A stretch of 64,000 nt of DNA from Litoditis marina (GCA_964036275.1 OZ038439.1:7136169-7200168); one strand, 5' to 3'; positions 11,836 to 25,370 are shown, counted from the stretch's first letter. Notes: a model not told the origin generated them from the sequence alone. Translations and numbers: made by a program.

Positions 11836-13123
11836 GCAAACTGGGACATTGGCCAGATGGTCAATTTTATTGAAAATTGATAATGTTACAGTTTATTCTT
11901 CATCTATTATGGTTTTTCAAACTATTTCATATGATTTTGAGTTGCTCCTACTTACCACGTGAAAAAAACGTGATTTTTTGCGACGCCATGACGTCGCAAA
12001 CTGGGACATTGGCCAGAAGGTCAATTTTATTGAAAATTGATAATGTTAATGTTTATTCTTCATCTATTATGGTTTTTCAAACCATTTCATATGATTTTGA
12101 GTTGCTCCTACTTACCATGTGGAAAAACGTGAAATTTTGCGACGCCATTACATTGCAAACTGGGACATTGGCCAGAAGGTCAATTTTATTGAAAATTGAA
12201 AATGTTGAAGTTTATTCTCCATCTATTATGGTTTTGGAAACTATTCCATATGGTTTTGAGTTGATCCTACTTACCACGTGGAAAAACGTGATTTTTTGCG
12301 ACGCAATGACGTCGCAAACTGGGACATTGGCCAGAAGGTCAATTTTATTGAAAATTGATAATGTTAAAGTTTATTCTTCATCTATTATGGTTTTGAAAAC
12401 TATTCCATATGATTTTGAGTTGCTCCTACTTACCATGTGGAAAAACGTGAAATTTTGCGACGCCATTACATTGCAAACTAGGACATTGGCCAGATGGTCA
12501 ATTTTATTGAAAATTGATAATGTTACAGTTTATTCTTTATTTATTATGGTTTTGAAAACTATTCCATATGATTTTGAGTTGCTCCTACTTACCACATGGA
12601 AAAACGTGATTTTTTGCTACGCCATGACGTCGCAAACTAGGACATTGGCCAGATGGTCAATTTTATTGAAAATTGATAATGTAAAAGTTTATTCTTCATC
12701 TATCATGGTTTTGAAAACTATTTCATATGATTTTGAATTGCTCCTGCTTACCACGTGGAAAAACTTTGCGATGTCATGACGTCGCAAACTGGAACATTGG
12801 CCAGATGGTCAATTTTATTGAAAATTGATAATGGTAAAGTTTATTCTTCATCTATTATGGTTTTGAAAACTATTCCATATGGTTTTGAGTTGCTCCTACT
12901 TACCACGTGGAAAAACGTGATTTTTTGCTACGCCATGACGTAGCAAACTAGGACATTGGCCAGATGGTCAATTTTATTGAAAATTGATAATGTAAAAGTT
13001 TATTCTTCATCTATTATGGTTTTGAAAACTATTTCATATGATTTTGAATTGCTCCTGCTTACCACGTGGAAAAACGTGATTTTTTGCGACGCCATGACGT
13101 CGCAAACTGGGACATTGGCCAGA
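11836..13123 (+). repeat. Segmental duplication, copy 1 (shorter)
   Basis: This block matches 13420-14866. Its left part is offset by 1584 bp and its right part by 1743 bp, because the second copy holds one extra 159-bp monomer. Shared private marks include GCCATTACATTGCAAAC, a 7-bp deletion in AAAAACTTTGCG and the TAGC-armed palindrome at 12924. Confidence 0.85.
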
Positions 13124-13419
13124 TGGTCAATTTTATTGAAAATTGATAATGTTAAAGTTTGTTCCTCATCTATTATGGTTTTGAAAACTATTCCATATGG
13201 TTTTGAGTTGCTCCTACTTACCACGTGGAAAAACGTGATTTTTTGCGACGCCATGACGTCGCAAACTGGGACATTGGCCAGAAGGTCAACTTTATTGAAA
13301 ATTGATAATGTTAAAGTTTATTCCTCATCTATTATGGTTTTGAAAACTGTTCCATATGGTTTTGAGTTGCTCCTACTCACCACGTGGAAAAACGTGATTT
13401 TTTGCGACGCCATGACGTC

Positions 13420-14866
13420 GCAAACTAGGACATTGGCCAGATGGTCAATTTTATTGAAAATTGATAATGTTACAGTTTATTCTTCATCTATTATGGTTTT
13501 TCAAACTATTTCATATGATTTTGAGTTGCTCCTACTTACCACGTGAAAAAAACGTGATTTTTTGCGACGCCATGACGTCGCAAACTGGGACATTGGCCAG
13601 AAGGTCAATTTTATTGAAAATTGATAATGTTAATGTTTATTCTTCATCTATTATGGTTTTTCAAACCATTTCATATGATTTTGAGTTGCTCCTACTTACC
13701 ATGTGGAAAAACGTGAAATTTTGCGACGCCATTACATTGCAAACTGGGACATTGGCCAGAAGGTCAATTTTATTGAAAATTGAAAATGTTGAAGTTTATT
13801 CTCCATCTATTATGGTTTTGGAAACTATTCCATATGGTTTTGAGTTGATCCTACTTACCACGTGGAAAAACGTGATTTTTTGCGACGCCATGACGTCGCA
13901 AACTGGGACATTGGCCAGAAGGTCAATTTTATTGAAAATTGATAATGTTAAAGTTTATTCTTCATCTATTATGGTTTTGAAAACTATTCCATATGATTTT
14001 GAGTTGCTCCTACTTACCACGTGGAAAAACGTGATTTTTTGCGACGCCATGACGTCGCAAACTGGGACATCGGCCAGAAGGTCAATTTTATTGAAAATTG
14101 ATAATGTTAAAGTTTATTCTTCATCTATTATGGTTTTTCAAACCATTTCATATGATTTTGAGTTGCTCCTACTTACCACGTGGAAAAATGTGAAATTTTG
14201 CGACGCCATTACATTGCAAACTAGGACATTGGCCAGATGGTCAATTTTATTGAAAATTGATAATGTTACAGTTTATTCTTTATCTATTATGGTTTTGAAA
14301 ACTATTCCATATGATTTTGAGTTGCTCCTACTTACCACATGGAAAAACGTGATTTTTTGCTACGCCATGACGTCGCAAACTAGGACATTGGCCAGATGGT
14401 CAATTTTATTGAAAATTGATAATGTAAAAGTTTATTCTTCATCTATCATGGTTTTGAAAACTATTTCATATGATTTTGAATTGCTCCTGCTTACCACGTG
14501 GAAAAACTTTGCGATGTCATGACGTCGCAAACTGGAACATTGGCCAGATGGTCAATTTTATTGAAAATTGATAATGGTAAAGTTTATTCTTCATCTATTA
14601 TGGTTTTGAAAACAATTCCATATGGTTTTGAGTTGCTCCTACTTACCACGTGGAAAAACGTGATTTTTTGCTACGCCATGACGTAGCAAACTAGGACATT
14701 GGCCAGATGGTCAATTTTATTGAAAATTGATAATGTAAAAGTTTATTCTTCATCTATTATGGTTTTGAAAACTATTTCATATGATTTTGAATTGCTCCTG
14801 CTTACCACGTGGAAAAACGTGATTTTTTGCGACGCCATGACGTCGCAAACTGGGACATTGGCCAGA
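13420..14866 (+). repeat. Segmental duplication, copy 2 (one extra monomer)
   Basis: This is the second copy of 11836-13123. The extra monomer lies around 14.02-14.18 kb, in a stretch reading GGGACATCGGCC. The two copies lie about 300 bp apart. Confidence 0.85.
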
Positions 14867-15630
14867 AGGTCAACTTTATTGAAAATTGATAATGTTAAAG
14901 TTTATTCCTCATCTATTATGGTTTTGAAAACTATTCCATATGGTTTTGAGTTGCTCCTACTTACCACGTGGAAAAACGTGATTTTTTGCGATGTCATGAC
15001 GTCGCAAACTGGGACATTGGCCAGATGGTCAATTTTATTGAAAATTGATAATGTTAAAGTTTATTCTTCATTTATTATGGTTTTGAAAACTATTCCATAT
15101 GGTTTTGAGTTGCTCCTACTTACCACGTGGAAAAACGTGATTTTTTGCGATGTCATGACGTCGCAAACTGGGACATTGGCCAGATGGTCAATTTTATTGA
15201 AAATTGATAATGTTAAAGTTTATTCTTCATTTATTATGGTTTTGAAAACTATTCCATATGGTTTCGAGTTGCTCCTACTTACCACGTGGAAAAACGTGAT
15301 TTTTTGCTACGCCATGACGTCGCAAACTAGGACATTGGCCAGATGGTCAATTTTATTGAAAATTGATAATGTTACAGTTTATTCTTTATCTATTATGGTT
15401 TTTCAAACAATTTCATATGATTTTGAGTTGCTCCTACTTACCACGTGAAAAAACGTGATTTTTTGCGACGCCATGACGTCGCAAACTGGGACATTGGCCA
15501 GAAGGTCAATTGTATTGAAAATTGATAATGTTAAAGTTTATTCTTCATCTATTATGGTTTTGAAATCTATTCCATATGGTTTTGAGTTGCTCCTACTTAC
15601 CACGTGGAAAACGTGATTTTTTTGCGACGC
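14867..15630 (+). repeat. Satellite monomers with GCGATGTCATG core
   Basis: Two successive near-identical monomers (about 14.99-15.31 kb) carry TTCATTTATTATGG and GCGATGTCATGACG, where a CpG of the palindrome core has become TG. A monomer with GGTCAATTGTATTG follows near 15505. Confidence 0.65.
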
Positions 15631-17516
15631 CATGACGTCGCAAACTGGGACATTGGCCAGAAGGTCAATTTTATTGAAAATTGATAATGTTAAAGTTTAT
15701 TCTTCATCTATTATGGTTTTGAAATCTATTCCATATGGTTTTGAGTTGCTCCTACTTACCACGTGGAAAAACGTGATTTTTTGCGACGCCATGACGTCGC
15801 AAACTGGGACATTGGCCAGAAGGTCAATTTTATTGAAAATTGATAATGTTAAAGTTTATTCTTCATCTATTATGGTTTTTCAAACGATTCCATATGATTT
15901 TGAGTTGCTCCTACTTACCACGTGGAAAAACGTGATTTTTTGCGACGCCATGACGTCGCAAACTGGGACATTGGCCCGAAGGTCAATTTTATTGAAAATT
16001 GATAATGTTAACGTTCATTCTTCATCTATTATGGTTTTGAAAACTATTCCATATGATTTTGAGTTGCTCCTACTTACCACGTGGAAAACGTGATTTTTTT
16101 TGCGACGCCATGACGTCGCAAACTGGGACATTGGCCAGATGGTCAATTTTATTGAAAATTGATAATGTAAAAGTTTATTCCTCATCTATTATGGTTTTAA
16201 AAACTATTCCATATGGTTTTGAGTTGTTCCTACTTACCACGTGGAAAAACGTGATTTTTTGCGACGCCATGACGTCGCAAACTGGGACATTGGCCAGAAG
16301 GTCAATTTTATTGAAAATTGATAATGTTAAAGTTTATTCTTCATCTATTATGGTTTTTCAAACGATTCCATATGATTTTGAGTTGCTCCTACTTACCACG
16401 TGGAAAAACGTGATTTTTTGCGACGCCATGACGTCGCAAACTGGGACATTGGCCCGAAGGTCAATTTTATTGAAAATTGATAATGTTAACGTTCATTCTT
16501 CATCTATTATGGTTTTGAAAACTATTCCATATGATTTTGAGTTGCTCCTACTTACCACGTGGAAAACGTGATTTTTTTGCGACGCCATGACGTCGCAAAC
16601 TGGGACATTGGCCAGATGGTCAATTTTATTGAAAATTGATAATGTAAAAGTTTATTCCTCATCTATTATGGTTTTAAAAACTATTCCATATGGTTTTGAG
16701 TTGCTCCTACTTACCACGTGGAAAAACGTGATTTTTTGCGACGCCATGACGTCGCAAACTGGGACATTGGCCAGAAGGTCAATTTTATTGAAAATTGATA
16801 ATGTTAAAGTTTATTCTTCATCTATTATGGTTTTTCAAACGATTCCATATGATTTTGAGTTGCTCCTACTTACCACGTGGAAAAACGTGATTTTTTGCGA
16901 CGCCATGACGTCGCAAACTGGGACATTGGCCAGAAGGTCAATTTTATTGAAAATTGATAATGTTAAAGTTTATTCTTCATCTATTATGGTTTTGAAATAT
17001 ATTCCATATGGTTTTGAGTTGCTCCTACTTACCACGTGGAAACACGTGATTTTTTGCTACGCCATGACGTCGCAAACTGGGACATTGGCCAGAAGGTCAA
17101 TTTTATTGAAAATTGATAATGTTAAAGTTTATTCTTCATCTATTGTGGTTTTTCAAACGATTCCATATGATTTTGAGTTGCTCCTACTTACCACGTGGAA
17201 AAACGTGATTTTTTGCGACGCCATGACGTCGCAAACTGGGACATTGGCCCGAAGGTCAATTTTATTGAAAATTGATAATGTTAACGTTCATTCTTCATCT
17301 ATTATGGTTTTAAAAACTATTCCATATAGTTTTGAGTTGCTCCTACTTACCACGTGGAAAAACGTGATTTTTTGCGACGCCATGACGTCGCAAACTAGGA
17401 CATTGGCCAGATGGTCAATTTTGTTGAAAATTGATAATGTAAAAGATTATTCTTCATCTATTATGGTTTTGAAAACTATTCCATATGATTTTGAGTTGCT
17501 CCTACTTACCACGTGA
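15630..17516 (+). repeat. 477-bp trimer HOR with CAAACGATT and GTTAACGTTC members
   Basis: A trimer is repeated from about 15.63 to 17.0 kb: a first monomer with GAAATCTATT or GTTTTAAAAACTATT, then TTTTTCAAACGATT, then GGCCCGAAGG with GTTAACGTTCATTC and an A4 run. The A4 junctions near 16083 and 16561 are 478 bp apart. Confidence 0.75.
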
Positions 17517-18743
17517 AAAAACGTGATTTTTTGCGACGCCATGACGTCGCAAACTGGGACATTGGCCAGAAGGTCAATTTTATTGAAAATTGATAATGTT
17601 AAAGTTTATTCTTCATCTATTATGGTTTTGAAAACTATTCCATATGGTTTTGAGTTGCTCCTACTTACCACGTGGAAAATGTGATTTTTTGCGACGCCAT
17701 GACGTTGCAAACTGGGACATTGGCCAGAAGGTCAATGTTATTGAAAATTGATAATGTTAACGTTCATTCTTCATCTATTATGGTTTTGAAAACTATTCCA
17801 TATGGTTTTGAGTTGCTCCTACTTACCACGTGGAAACACGTGATTTTTTGCTATGCCATGACGTCGCAAACTGGGACATTGGCCAGAAGGTCAATTTTAT
17901 TGAAAATTGATAATGTTAAAGTTTATTCTTCATCTATTGTGGTTTTTCAAACGATTCCATATGATTTTGAGTTGCTCCTACTTACCACGTGGAAAAACGT
18001 GATTTTTTGCGACGCCATGACGTCGCAAACTGGGACATTGGCCCGAAGGTCAATTTTATTGAAAATTGATAATGTTAACGTTCATTCTTCATCTATTATG
18101 GTTTTGAAAACTATTCCATATGATTTTGAGTTGCTCCTACTTACCACGTGGAAAACGTGATTTTTTTGCGACGCCATGACGTCGCAAACTGGGACATTGG
18201 CCAGATGGTCAATTTTATTGAAAATTGATAATGTAAAAGTTTGTTCCTCATCTATTATGGTTTTAAAAACTATTCCATATAGTTTTGAGTTGCTCCTACT
18301 TACCACGTGGAAAAACGTGATTTTTTGCGACGCCATGACGTCGCAAACTAGGACATTGGCCAGATGGTCAATTTTGTTGAAAATTGATAATGTAAAAGAT
18401 TATTCTTCATCTATTATGGTTTTGAAAACTATTCCATATGATTTTGAGTTGCTCCTACTTACCACGTGAAAAAACGTGATTTTTTGCGACGCCATGACGT
18501 CGCAAACTGGGACATTGGCCAGAAGGTCAATTTTATTGAAAATTGATAATGTTAAAGTTTATTCTTCATCTATTATGGTTTTGAAAACTATTCCATATGG
18601 TTTTGAGTTGCTCCTACTTACCACGTGGAAAATGTGATTTTTTGCGACGCCATGACGTTGCAAACTGGGACATTGGCCAGAAGGTCAATGTTATTGAAAA
18701 TTGATAATGTTAACGTTCATTCTTTATCTATTATGGTTTTGAA
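17410..18743 (+). repeat. 953-bp hexamer HOR, two copies
   Basis: The segment 17410-17790 (AAAAGATTATTC monomer, CACGTGAAAAAACG, then GTGGAAAATGTG and GGTCAATGTTATTG) recurs at 18363-18743, 953 bp later (6 x 159 - 1). It recurs again near 22497 and 25358. Confidence 0.75.
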
Positions 18744-20467
18744 AACTATTCCATATGGTTTTGAGTTGCTCCTACTTACCACGTGGAAAAACGTGATTTT
18801 TTGCTACGCCATGACGTCGCAAACTAGGACATTGGCCAGATGGTCAATTTTATTGAAAATTGATAATGTAAAAGTTTATTCTTCATCTATTATGGTTTTG
18901 AAAACTATTCCATATGGTTTTGAGTTGCTCCTACTTACCACGTGGAAAAACGTGATTTTTTGCGACGCCATGACGTTGCAAACTGGGACATTGGCCCGAA
19001 GGTCAATTTTATTGAAAATTGATAATGTTAACGTTCATTCTTCATCTATTATGGTTTTGAAAACTATTCCATATGATTTTGAGTTGCTCCTACTTACCAC
19101 GTGGAAAACGTGATTTTTTTGCGACGCCATGACGTCGCAAACTGGGACATTGGCCAGATGGTCAATTTTATTAAAAATTGATAATGTTAAAGTTTATTCT
19201 TCATCTATTATGGTTTTTCAAACGATTCCATATGATTTTGAGTTGCTCCTACTTACCACGTGGAAAAACGTGATTTTTTGCGACGCCATGACGTCGCAAA
19301 CTGGGACATTGGCCAGAAGGTCAATTTTATTGAAAATTGATAATGTTAACGTTCATTCTTCATCTATTATGGTTTTGAAAACTATTCCATATGATTTTGA
19401 GTTGCTCCTACTTACCACGTGGAAAACGTGATTTTTTTGCGACGCCATGACGTCGCAAACTGGGACATTGGCCAGATGGTCAATTTTATTAAAAATTGAT
19501 AATGTTAAAGTTTATTCTTCATCTATTATGGTTTTGAAAACTATTCCATATGATTTTGAGTTGCTCCTACTTACCACGTGGAAACACGTGATTTTTTGCG
19601 ACGCCATGACGTCGCAAACTGGGACATTGGCCAGAAGGTCAATTTTATTAAAAATTGATAATGTTAAAGTTTATTCTTCATCTATTATGGTTTTTCAAAC
19701 GATTCCATATGATTTTGAGTTGCTCCTACTTACCACGTGGAAAAACGTGATTTTTTTGCGACGCCATGACGTCGCAAACTGGGACATTGGCCAGATGGTC
19801 AATTTTATTGAAAATTGATAATGTAAAAGTTTGTTCCTCATCTATTATGGTTTTAAAAACTATTCCATATAGTTTTGAGTTGCTCCTACTTACCACGTGG
19901 AAAAACGTGATTTTTTGCGACGCCATGACGTCGCAAACTGGGACATTGGCCAGAAGGTCAATTTTATTAAAAATTGATAATGTTAAAGTTTATTCTTCAT
20001 CTATTATGGTTTTTCAAACGATTCCATATGATTTTGAGTTGCTCCTACTTACCACGTGGAAACACGTGATTTTTTGCGACGCCATGACGTCGCAAACTGG
20101 GACATTGGCCAGAAGGTCAATTTTATTAAAAATTGATAATGTTAAAGTTTATTCTTCATCTATTATGGTTTTTCAAACGATTCCATATGATTTTGAGTTG
20201 CTCCTACTTACCACGTGGAAAAACGTGATTTTTTGCGACGCCATGACGTCGCAAACTGGGACATTGGCCAGAAGGTCAATTTTATTGAAAATTGATAATG
20301 TTAAAGTTTATTCTTCATCTATTATGGTTTTTCAAACGATTCCATATGATTTTGAGTTGCTCCTACTTACCACGTGGAAAAACGTGATTTTTTGCGACGC
20401 CATGACGTCGCAAACTGGGACATTGGCCAGAAGGTCAATTTTATTGAAAATTGATAATGTTAAAGTT
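18744..20467 (+). repeat. Satellite segment with ATTAAAAATTGA and GGAAACACGTG variants
   Basis: Monomers here often read TTTTATTAAAAATTGA and GTGGAAACACGTG, mixed with TTTTTCAAACGATT and GTTAACGTTCATTC members. A ~318-bp dimer spacing of A4/T7 junctions occurs at 19107 and 19425. Confidence 0.65.
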
Positions 20468-21555
20468 TATTCTTCATCTATTATGGTTTTGAAAACTATT
20501 CCATATGATTTTGAGTTGCTCCTACTTACCACGTGGAAAACGTGATTTTTTTGCGACGCCATGACGTCGCAAACTGGGACATTGGCCAGATGGTCAATTT
20601 TATTGAAAATTGATAATGTAAAAGTTTATTCCTCATCTATTATGGTTTTAAAAACTATTCCATATAGTTTTGAGTTGCTCCTACTTACCACGTGGAAAAA
20701 CGTGATTTTTTGCGACGCCATGACGTCGCAAACTAGGACATTGGCCAGATGGTCAATTTTGTTGAAAATTGATAATGTAAAAGATTATTCTTCATCTATT
20801 ATGGTTTTGAAAACTATTCCATATGATTTTGAGTTGCTCCTACTTACCACGTGAAAAAACGTGATTTTTTGCGACGCCATGACGTCGCAAACTGGGACAT
20901 TGGCCAGAAGGTCAATTTTATTGAAAATTGATAATGTTAAAGTTTATTCTTCATCTATTATGGTTTTGAAATCTATTCCATATGGTTTTGAGTTGCTCCT
21001 ACTTACCACGTGGAAACACGTGATTTTTTGCTACGCCATGACGTCGCAAACTGGGACATTGGCCAGAAGGTCAATTTTATTGAAAATTGATAATGTTAAA
21101 GTTTATTCTTCATCTATTGTGGTTTTTCAAACGATTCCATATGATTTTGAGTTGCTCCTACTTACCACGTGGAGAAACGTGATTTTTTGCGACGCCATGA
21201 CGTCGCAAACTGGGACATTGGCCCGAAGGTCAATTTTATTGAAAATTGATAATGTTAACGTTCATTCTTCATCTATTATGGTTTTGAAAACTATTCCATA
21301 TGATTTTGAGTTGCTCCTACTTACCACGTGGAAAACGTGATTTTTTTGCGACGCCATGACGTCGCAAACTGGGACATTGGCCAGATGGTCAATTTTATTG
21401 AAAATTGATAATGTAAAAGTTTGTTCCTCATCTATTATGGTTTTAAAAACTATTCCATATAGTTTTGAGTTGCTCCTACTTACCACGTGGAAAAACGTGA
21501 TTTTTTGCGACGCCATGACGTCGCAAACTAGGACATTGGCCAGATGGTCAATTTT
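20468..21555 (+). repeat. Segmental duplication, copy 1 (3815-bp spacing)
   Basis: About 1088 bp match 24283-25370, with no difference noticed. The right boundary is the change at 21556 (TTTTATTG here, TTTTGTTG in the other copy). It includes GTTTGTTCCTCATC, CATATAGTTTTG and a G-containing A run, GTGGAGAAACG. Confidence 0.8.
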
Positions 21556-22127
21556 ATTGAAAATTGATAATGTAAAAGTTTATTCTTCATCTATTATGGT
21601 TTTGAAAACTATTCCATATGGTTTTGAGTTGCTCCTACTTACCACGTGGAAAAACGTGATTTTTTGCGACGCCATGACGTTGCAAACTGGGACATTGGCC
21701 AGAAGGTCAATTTTATTAAAAATTGATAATGTTAAAGTTTATTCTCCATCTATTATGGTTTTGAAGACTATTTCATATGGTTTTGAGTTGCTCCTACTTA
21801 CCACGTGGAAACACGTGATTTTTTGCGACGCCATGACGTCGCAAACTGGGACATTGGCCAGAAGGTCAATTTTATTAAAAATTGATAATGTTAAAGTTTA
21901 TTCTTCATCTATTATGGTTTTTCAAACGATTCCATATGATTTTGAGTTGCTCCTACTTACCACGTGGAAAAACGTGATTTTTTGCGACGCCATGACGTCG
22001 CAAACTGGGACATTGGCCAGAAGGTCAATTTTATTGAAAATTGATAATGTTAAAGTTTATTCTTCATCTATTATGGTTTTTCAAACGATTCCATATGATT
22101 TTGAGTTGCTCCTACTTACCACGTGGA

Positions 22128-23547
22128 AAAACGTGATTTTTTGCGACGCCATGACGTCGCAAACTGGGACATTGGCCCGAAGGTCAATTTTATTGAAAAT
22201 TGATAATGTTAACGTTCATTCTTCATCTATTATGGTTTTGAAAACTATTCCATATGATTTTGAGTTGCTCCTACTTACCACGTGGAAAATGTGATTTTTT
22301 TGCGACGCCATGACGTCGCAAACTGGGACATTGGCCAGATGGTCAATTTTATTGAAAATTGATAATGTAAAAGTTTGTTCCTCATCTATTATGGTTTTAA
22401 AAACTATTCCATATAGTTTTGAGTTGCTCCTACTTACCACGTGGAAAAACGTGATTTTTTGCGACGCCATGACGTCGCAAACTAGGACATTGGCCAGATG
22501 GTCAATTTTGTTGAAAATTGATAATGTAAAAGATTATTCTTCATCTATTATGGTTTTGAAAACTATTCCATATGATTTTGAGTTGCTCCTACTTACCACG
22601 TGAAAAAACGTGATTTTTTGCGACGCCATGACGTCGCAAACTGGGACATTGGCCAGAAGGTCAATTTTATTGAAAATTGATAATGTTAAAGTTTATTCTT
22701 CATCTATTATGGTTTTGAAAACTATTCCATATGGTTTTGAGTTGCTCCTACTTACCACGTGGAAAATGTGATTTTTTGCGACGCCATGACGTTGCAAACT
22801 GGGACATTGGCCAGAAGGTCAATGTTATTGAAAATTGATAATGTTAACGTTCATTCTTCATCTATTATGGTTTTGAAAACTATTCCATATGGTTTTGAGT
22901 TGCTCCTACTTACCACGTGGAAAAACGTGATTTTTTGCTACGCCACGACGTCGCAAACTAGGACATTGGCCAGATGGTCAATTTTATTGAAAATTGATAA
23001 TGTAAAAGTTTATTCTTCATCTATTATGGTTTTGAAAACTATTCCATATGGTTTTGAGTTGCTCCTACTTACCACGTGGAAAAACGTGATTTTTTGCGAC
23101 GCCATGACGTTGCAAACTGGGACATTGGCCAGAAGGTCAATTTTATTAAAAATTGATAATGTTAAAGTTTATTCTCCATCTATTATGGTTTTGAAGACTA
23201 TTTCATATGGTTTTGAGTTGCTACTACTTACCACGTGGAAACACGTGATTTTTTGCGACGCCATGACGTCGCAAACTGGGACATTGGCCAGAAGGTCAAT
23301 TTTATTAAAAATTGATAATGTTAAAGTTTATTCTTCATCTATTATGGTTTTTCAAACGATTCCATATGATTTTGAGTTGCTCCTACTTACCACGTGGAAA
23401 AACGTGATTTTTTGCGACGCCATGACGTCGCAAACTGGGACATTGGCCAGAAGGTCAATTTTATTGAAAATTGATAATGTTAAAGTTTATTCTTCATCTA
23501 TTATGGTTTTTCAAACGATTCCATATGATTTTGAGTTGCTCCTACTT
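22128..23547 (+). repeat. Segmental duplication, copy 1 (2861-bp spacing)
   Basis: About 1420 bp match 24989-26408 with a handful of differences (for example GGAAAATGTG near 22287, CCACGACG near 22945, GCTACTACTT near 23220). It ends at an odd junction, TTAACACTTGGGAAAACG, at 23547-23564. Confidence 0.8.
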
Positions 23548-24183
23548 AACACTTGGGAAAACGTGATTTTTTGCTACGCCATGACGTCGCAAACTAGGAC
23601 ATTGGCCAGATGGTCAATTTTATTGAAAATTGATAATGTAAAAGTTTATTCTTCATCTATTATGGTTTTGAAAACTATTCCATATGGTTTTGAGTTGCTC
23701 CTACTTACCACGTGGAAAAACGTGATTTTTTGCGACGCCATGACGTTGCAAACTGGGACATTGGCCAGAAGGTCAATTTTATTAAAAATTGATAATGTTA
23801 AAGTTTATTCTCCATCTATTATGGTTTTGAAGACTATTTCATATGGTTTTGAGTTGCTACTACTTACCACGTGGAAACACGTGATTTTTTGCGACGCCAT
23901 GACGTCGCAAACTGGGACATTGGCCAGAAGGTCAATTTTATTAAAAATTGATAATGTTAAAGTTTATTCTTCATCTATTATGGTTTTTCAAACGATTCCA
24001 TATGATTTTGAGTTGCTCCTACTTACCACGTGGAAAAACGTGATTTTTTGCGACGCCATGACGTCGCAAACTGGGACATTGGCCAGAAGGTCAATTTTAT
24101 TGAAAATTGATAATGTTAAAGTTTATTCTTCATCTATTATGGTTTTTCAAACGATTCCATATGATTTTGAGTTGCTCCTACTT
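22923..24183 (+). repeat. 636-bp tetramer HOR, tandem duplicate
   Basis: Positions 22923-23547 match 23559-24183 at exactly 636 bp (4 x 159). The rare GCTACTACTT variant appears at 23220 and 23856, confirming a recent tandem duplication. The junction between copies carries the atypical TTAACACTTGGG sequence. Confidence 0.85.
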
Positions 24184-24282
24184 ACCACGTGGAAAAACGT
24201 GATTTTTTGCGACGCCATGACGTCGCAAACTGGGACATTGGCCCGAAGGTCAATTTTATTGAAAATTGATAATGTTAACGTT

Positions 24283-25370
24283 CATTCTTCATCTATTATG
24301 GTTTTGAAAACTATTCCATATGATTTTGAGTTGCTCCTACTTACCACGTGGAAAACGTGATTTTTTTGCGACGCCATGACGTCGCAAACTGGGACATTGG
24401 CCAGATGGTCAATTTTATTGAAAATTGATAATGTAAAAGTTTATTCCTCATCTATTATGGTTTTAAAAACTATTCCATATAGTTTTGAGTTGCTCCTACT
24501 TACCACGTGGAAAAACGTGATTTTTTGCGACGCCATGACGTCGCAAACTAGGACATTGGCCAGATGGTCAATTTTGTTGAAAATTGATAATGTAAAAGAT
24601 TATTCTTCATCTATTATGGTTTTGAAAACTATTCCATATGATTTTGAGTTGCTCCTACTTACCACGTGAAAAAACGTGATTTTTTGCGACGCCATGACGT
24701 CGCAAACTGGGACATTGGCCAGAAGGTCAATTTTATTGAAAATTGATAATGTTAAAGTTTATTCTTCATCTATTATGGTTTTGAAATCTATTCCATATGG
24801 TTTTGAGTTGCTCCTACTTACCACGTGGAAACACGTGATTTTTTGCTACGCCATGACGTCGCAAACTGGGACATTGGCCAGAAGGTCAATTTTATTGAAA
24901 ATTGATAATGTTAAAGTTTATTCTTCATCTATTGTGGTTTTTCAAACGATTCCATATGATTTTGAGTTGCTCCTACTTACCACGTGGAGAAACGTGATTT
25001 TTTGCGACGCCATGACGTCGCAAACTGGGACATTGGCCCGAAGGTCAATTTTATTGAAAATTGATAATGTTAACGTTCATTCTTCATCTATTATGGTTTT
25101 GAAAACTATTCCATATGATTTTGAGTTGCTCCTACTTACCACGTGGAAAACGTGATTTTTTTGCGACGCCATGACGTCGCAAACTGGGACATTGGCCAGA
25201 TGGTCAATTTTATTGAAAATTGATAATGTAAAAGTTTGTTCCTCATCTATTATGGTTTTAAAAACTATTCCATATAGTTTTGAGTTGCTCCTACTTACCA
25301 CGTGGAAAAACGTGATTTTTTGCGACGCCATGACGTCGCAAACTAGGACATTGGCCAGATGGTCAATTTT
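24283..25370 (+). repeat. Segmental duplication, copy 2 (3815-bp spacing)
   Basis: This is the partner of 20468-21555 at 24 monomers minus one base. It overlaps the right-hand copy of the 2861-bp-spaced duplication, so the area from 20 to 26 kb is a mosaic of overlapping copying events. Confidence 0.8.

Noticed and set aside
556..25331. Short minus-strand reading frames of 66-84 codons
   Set aside because: They recur identically wherever certain monomer variants adjoin, and are antisense shadows of the satellite.
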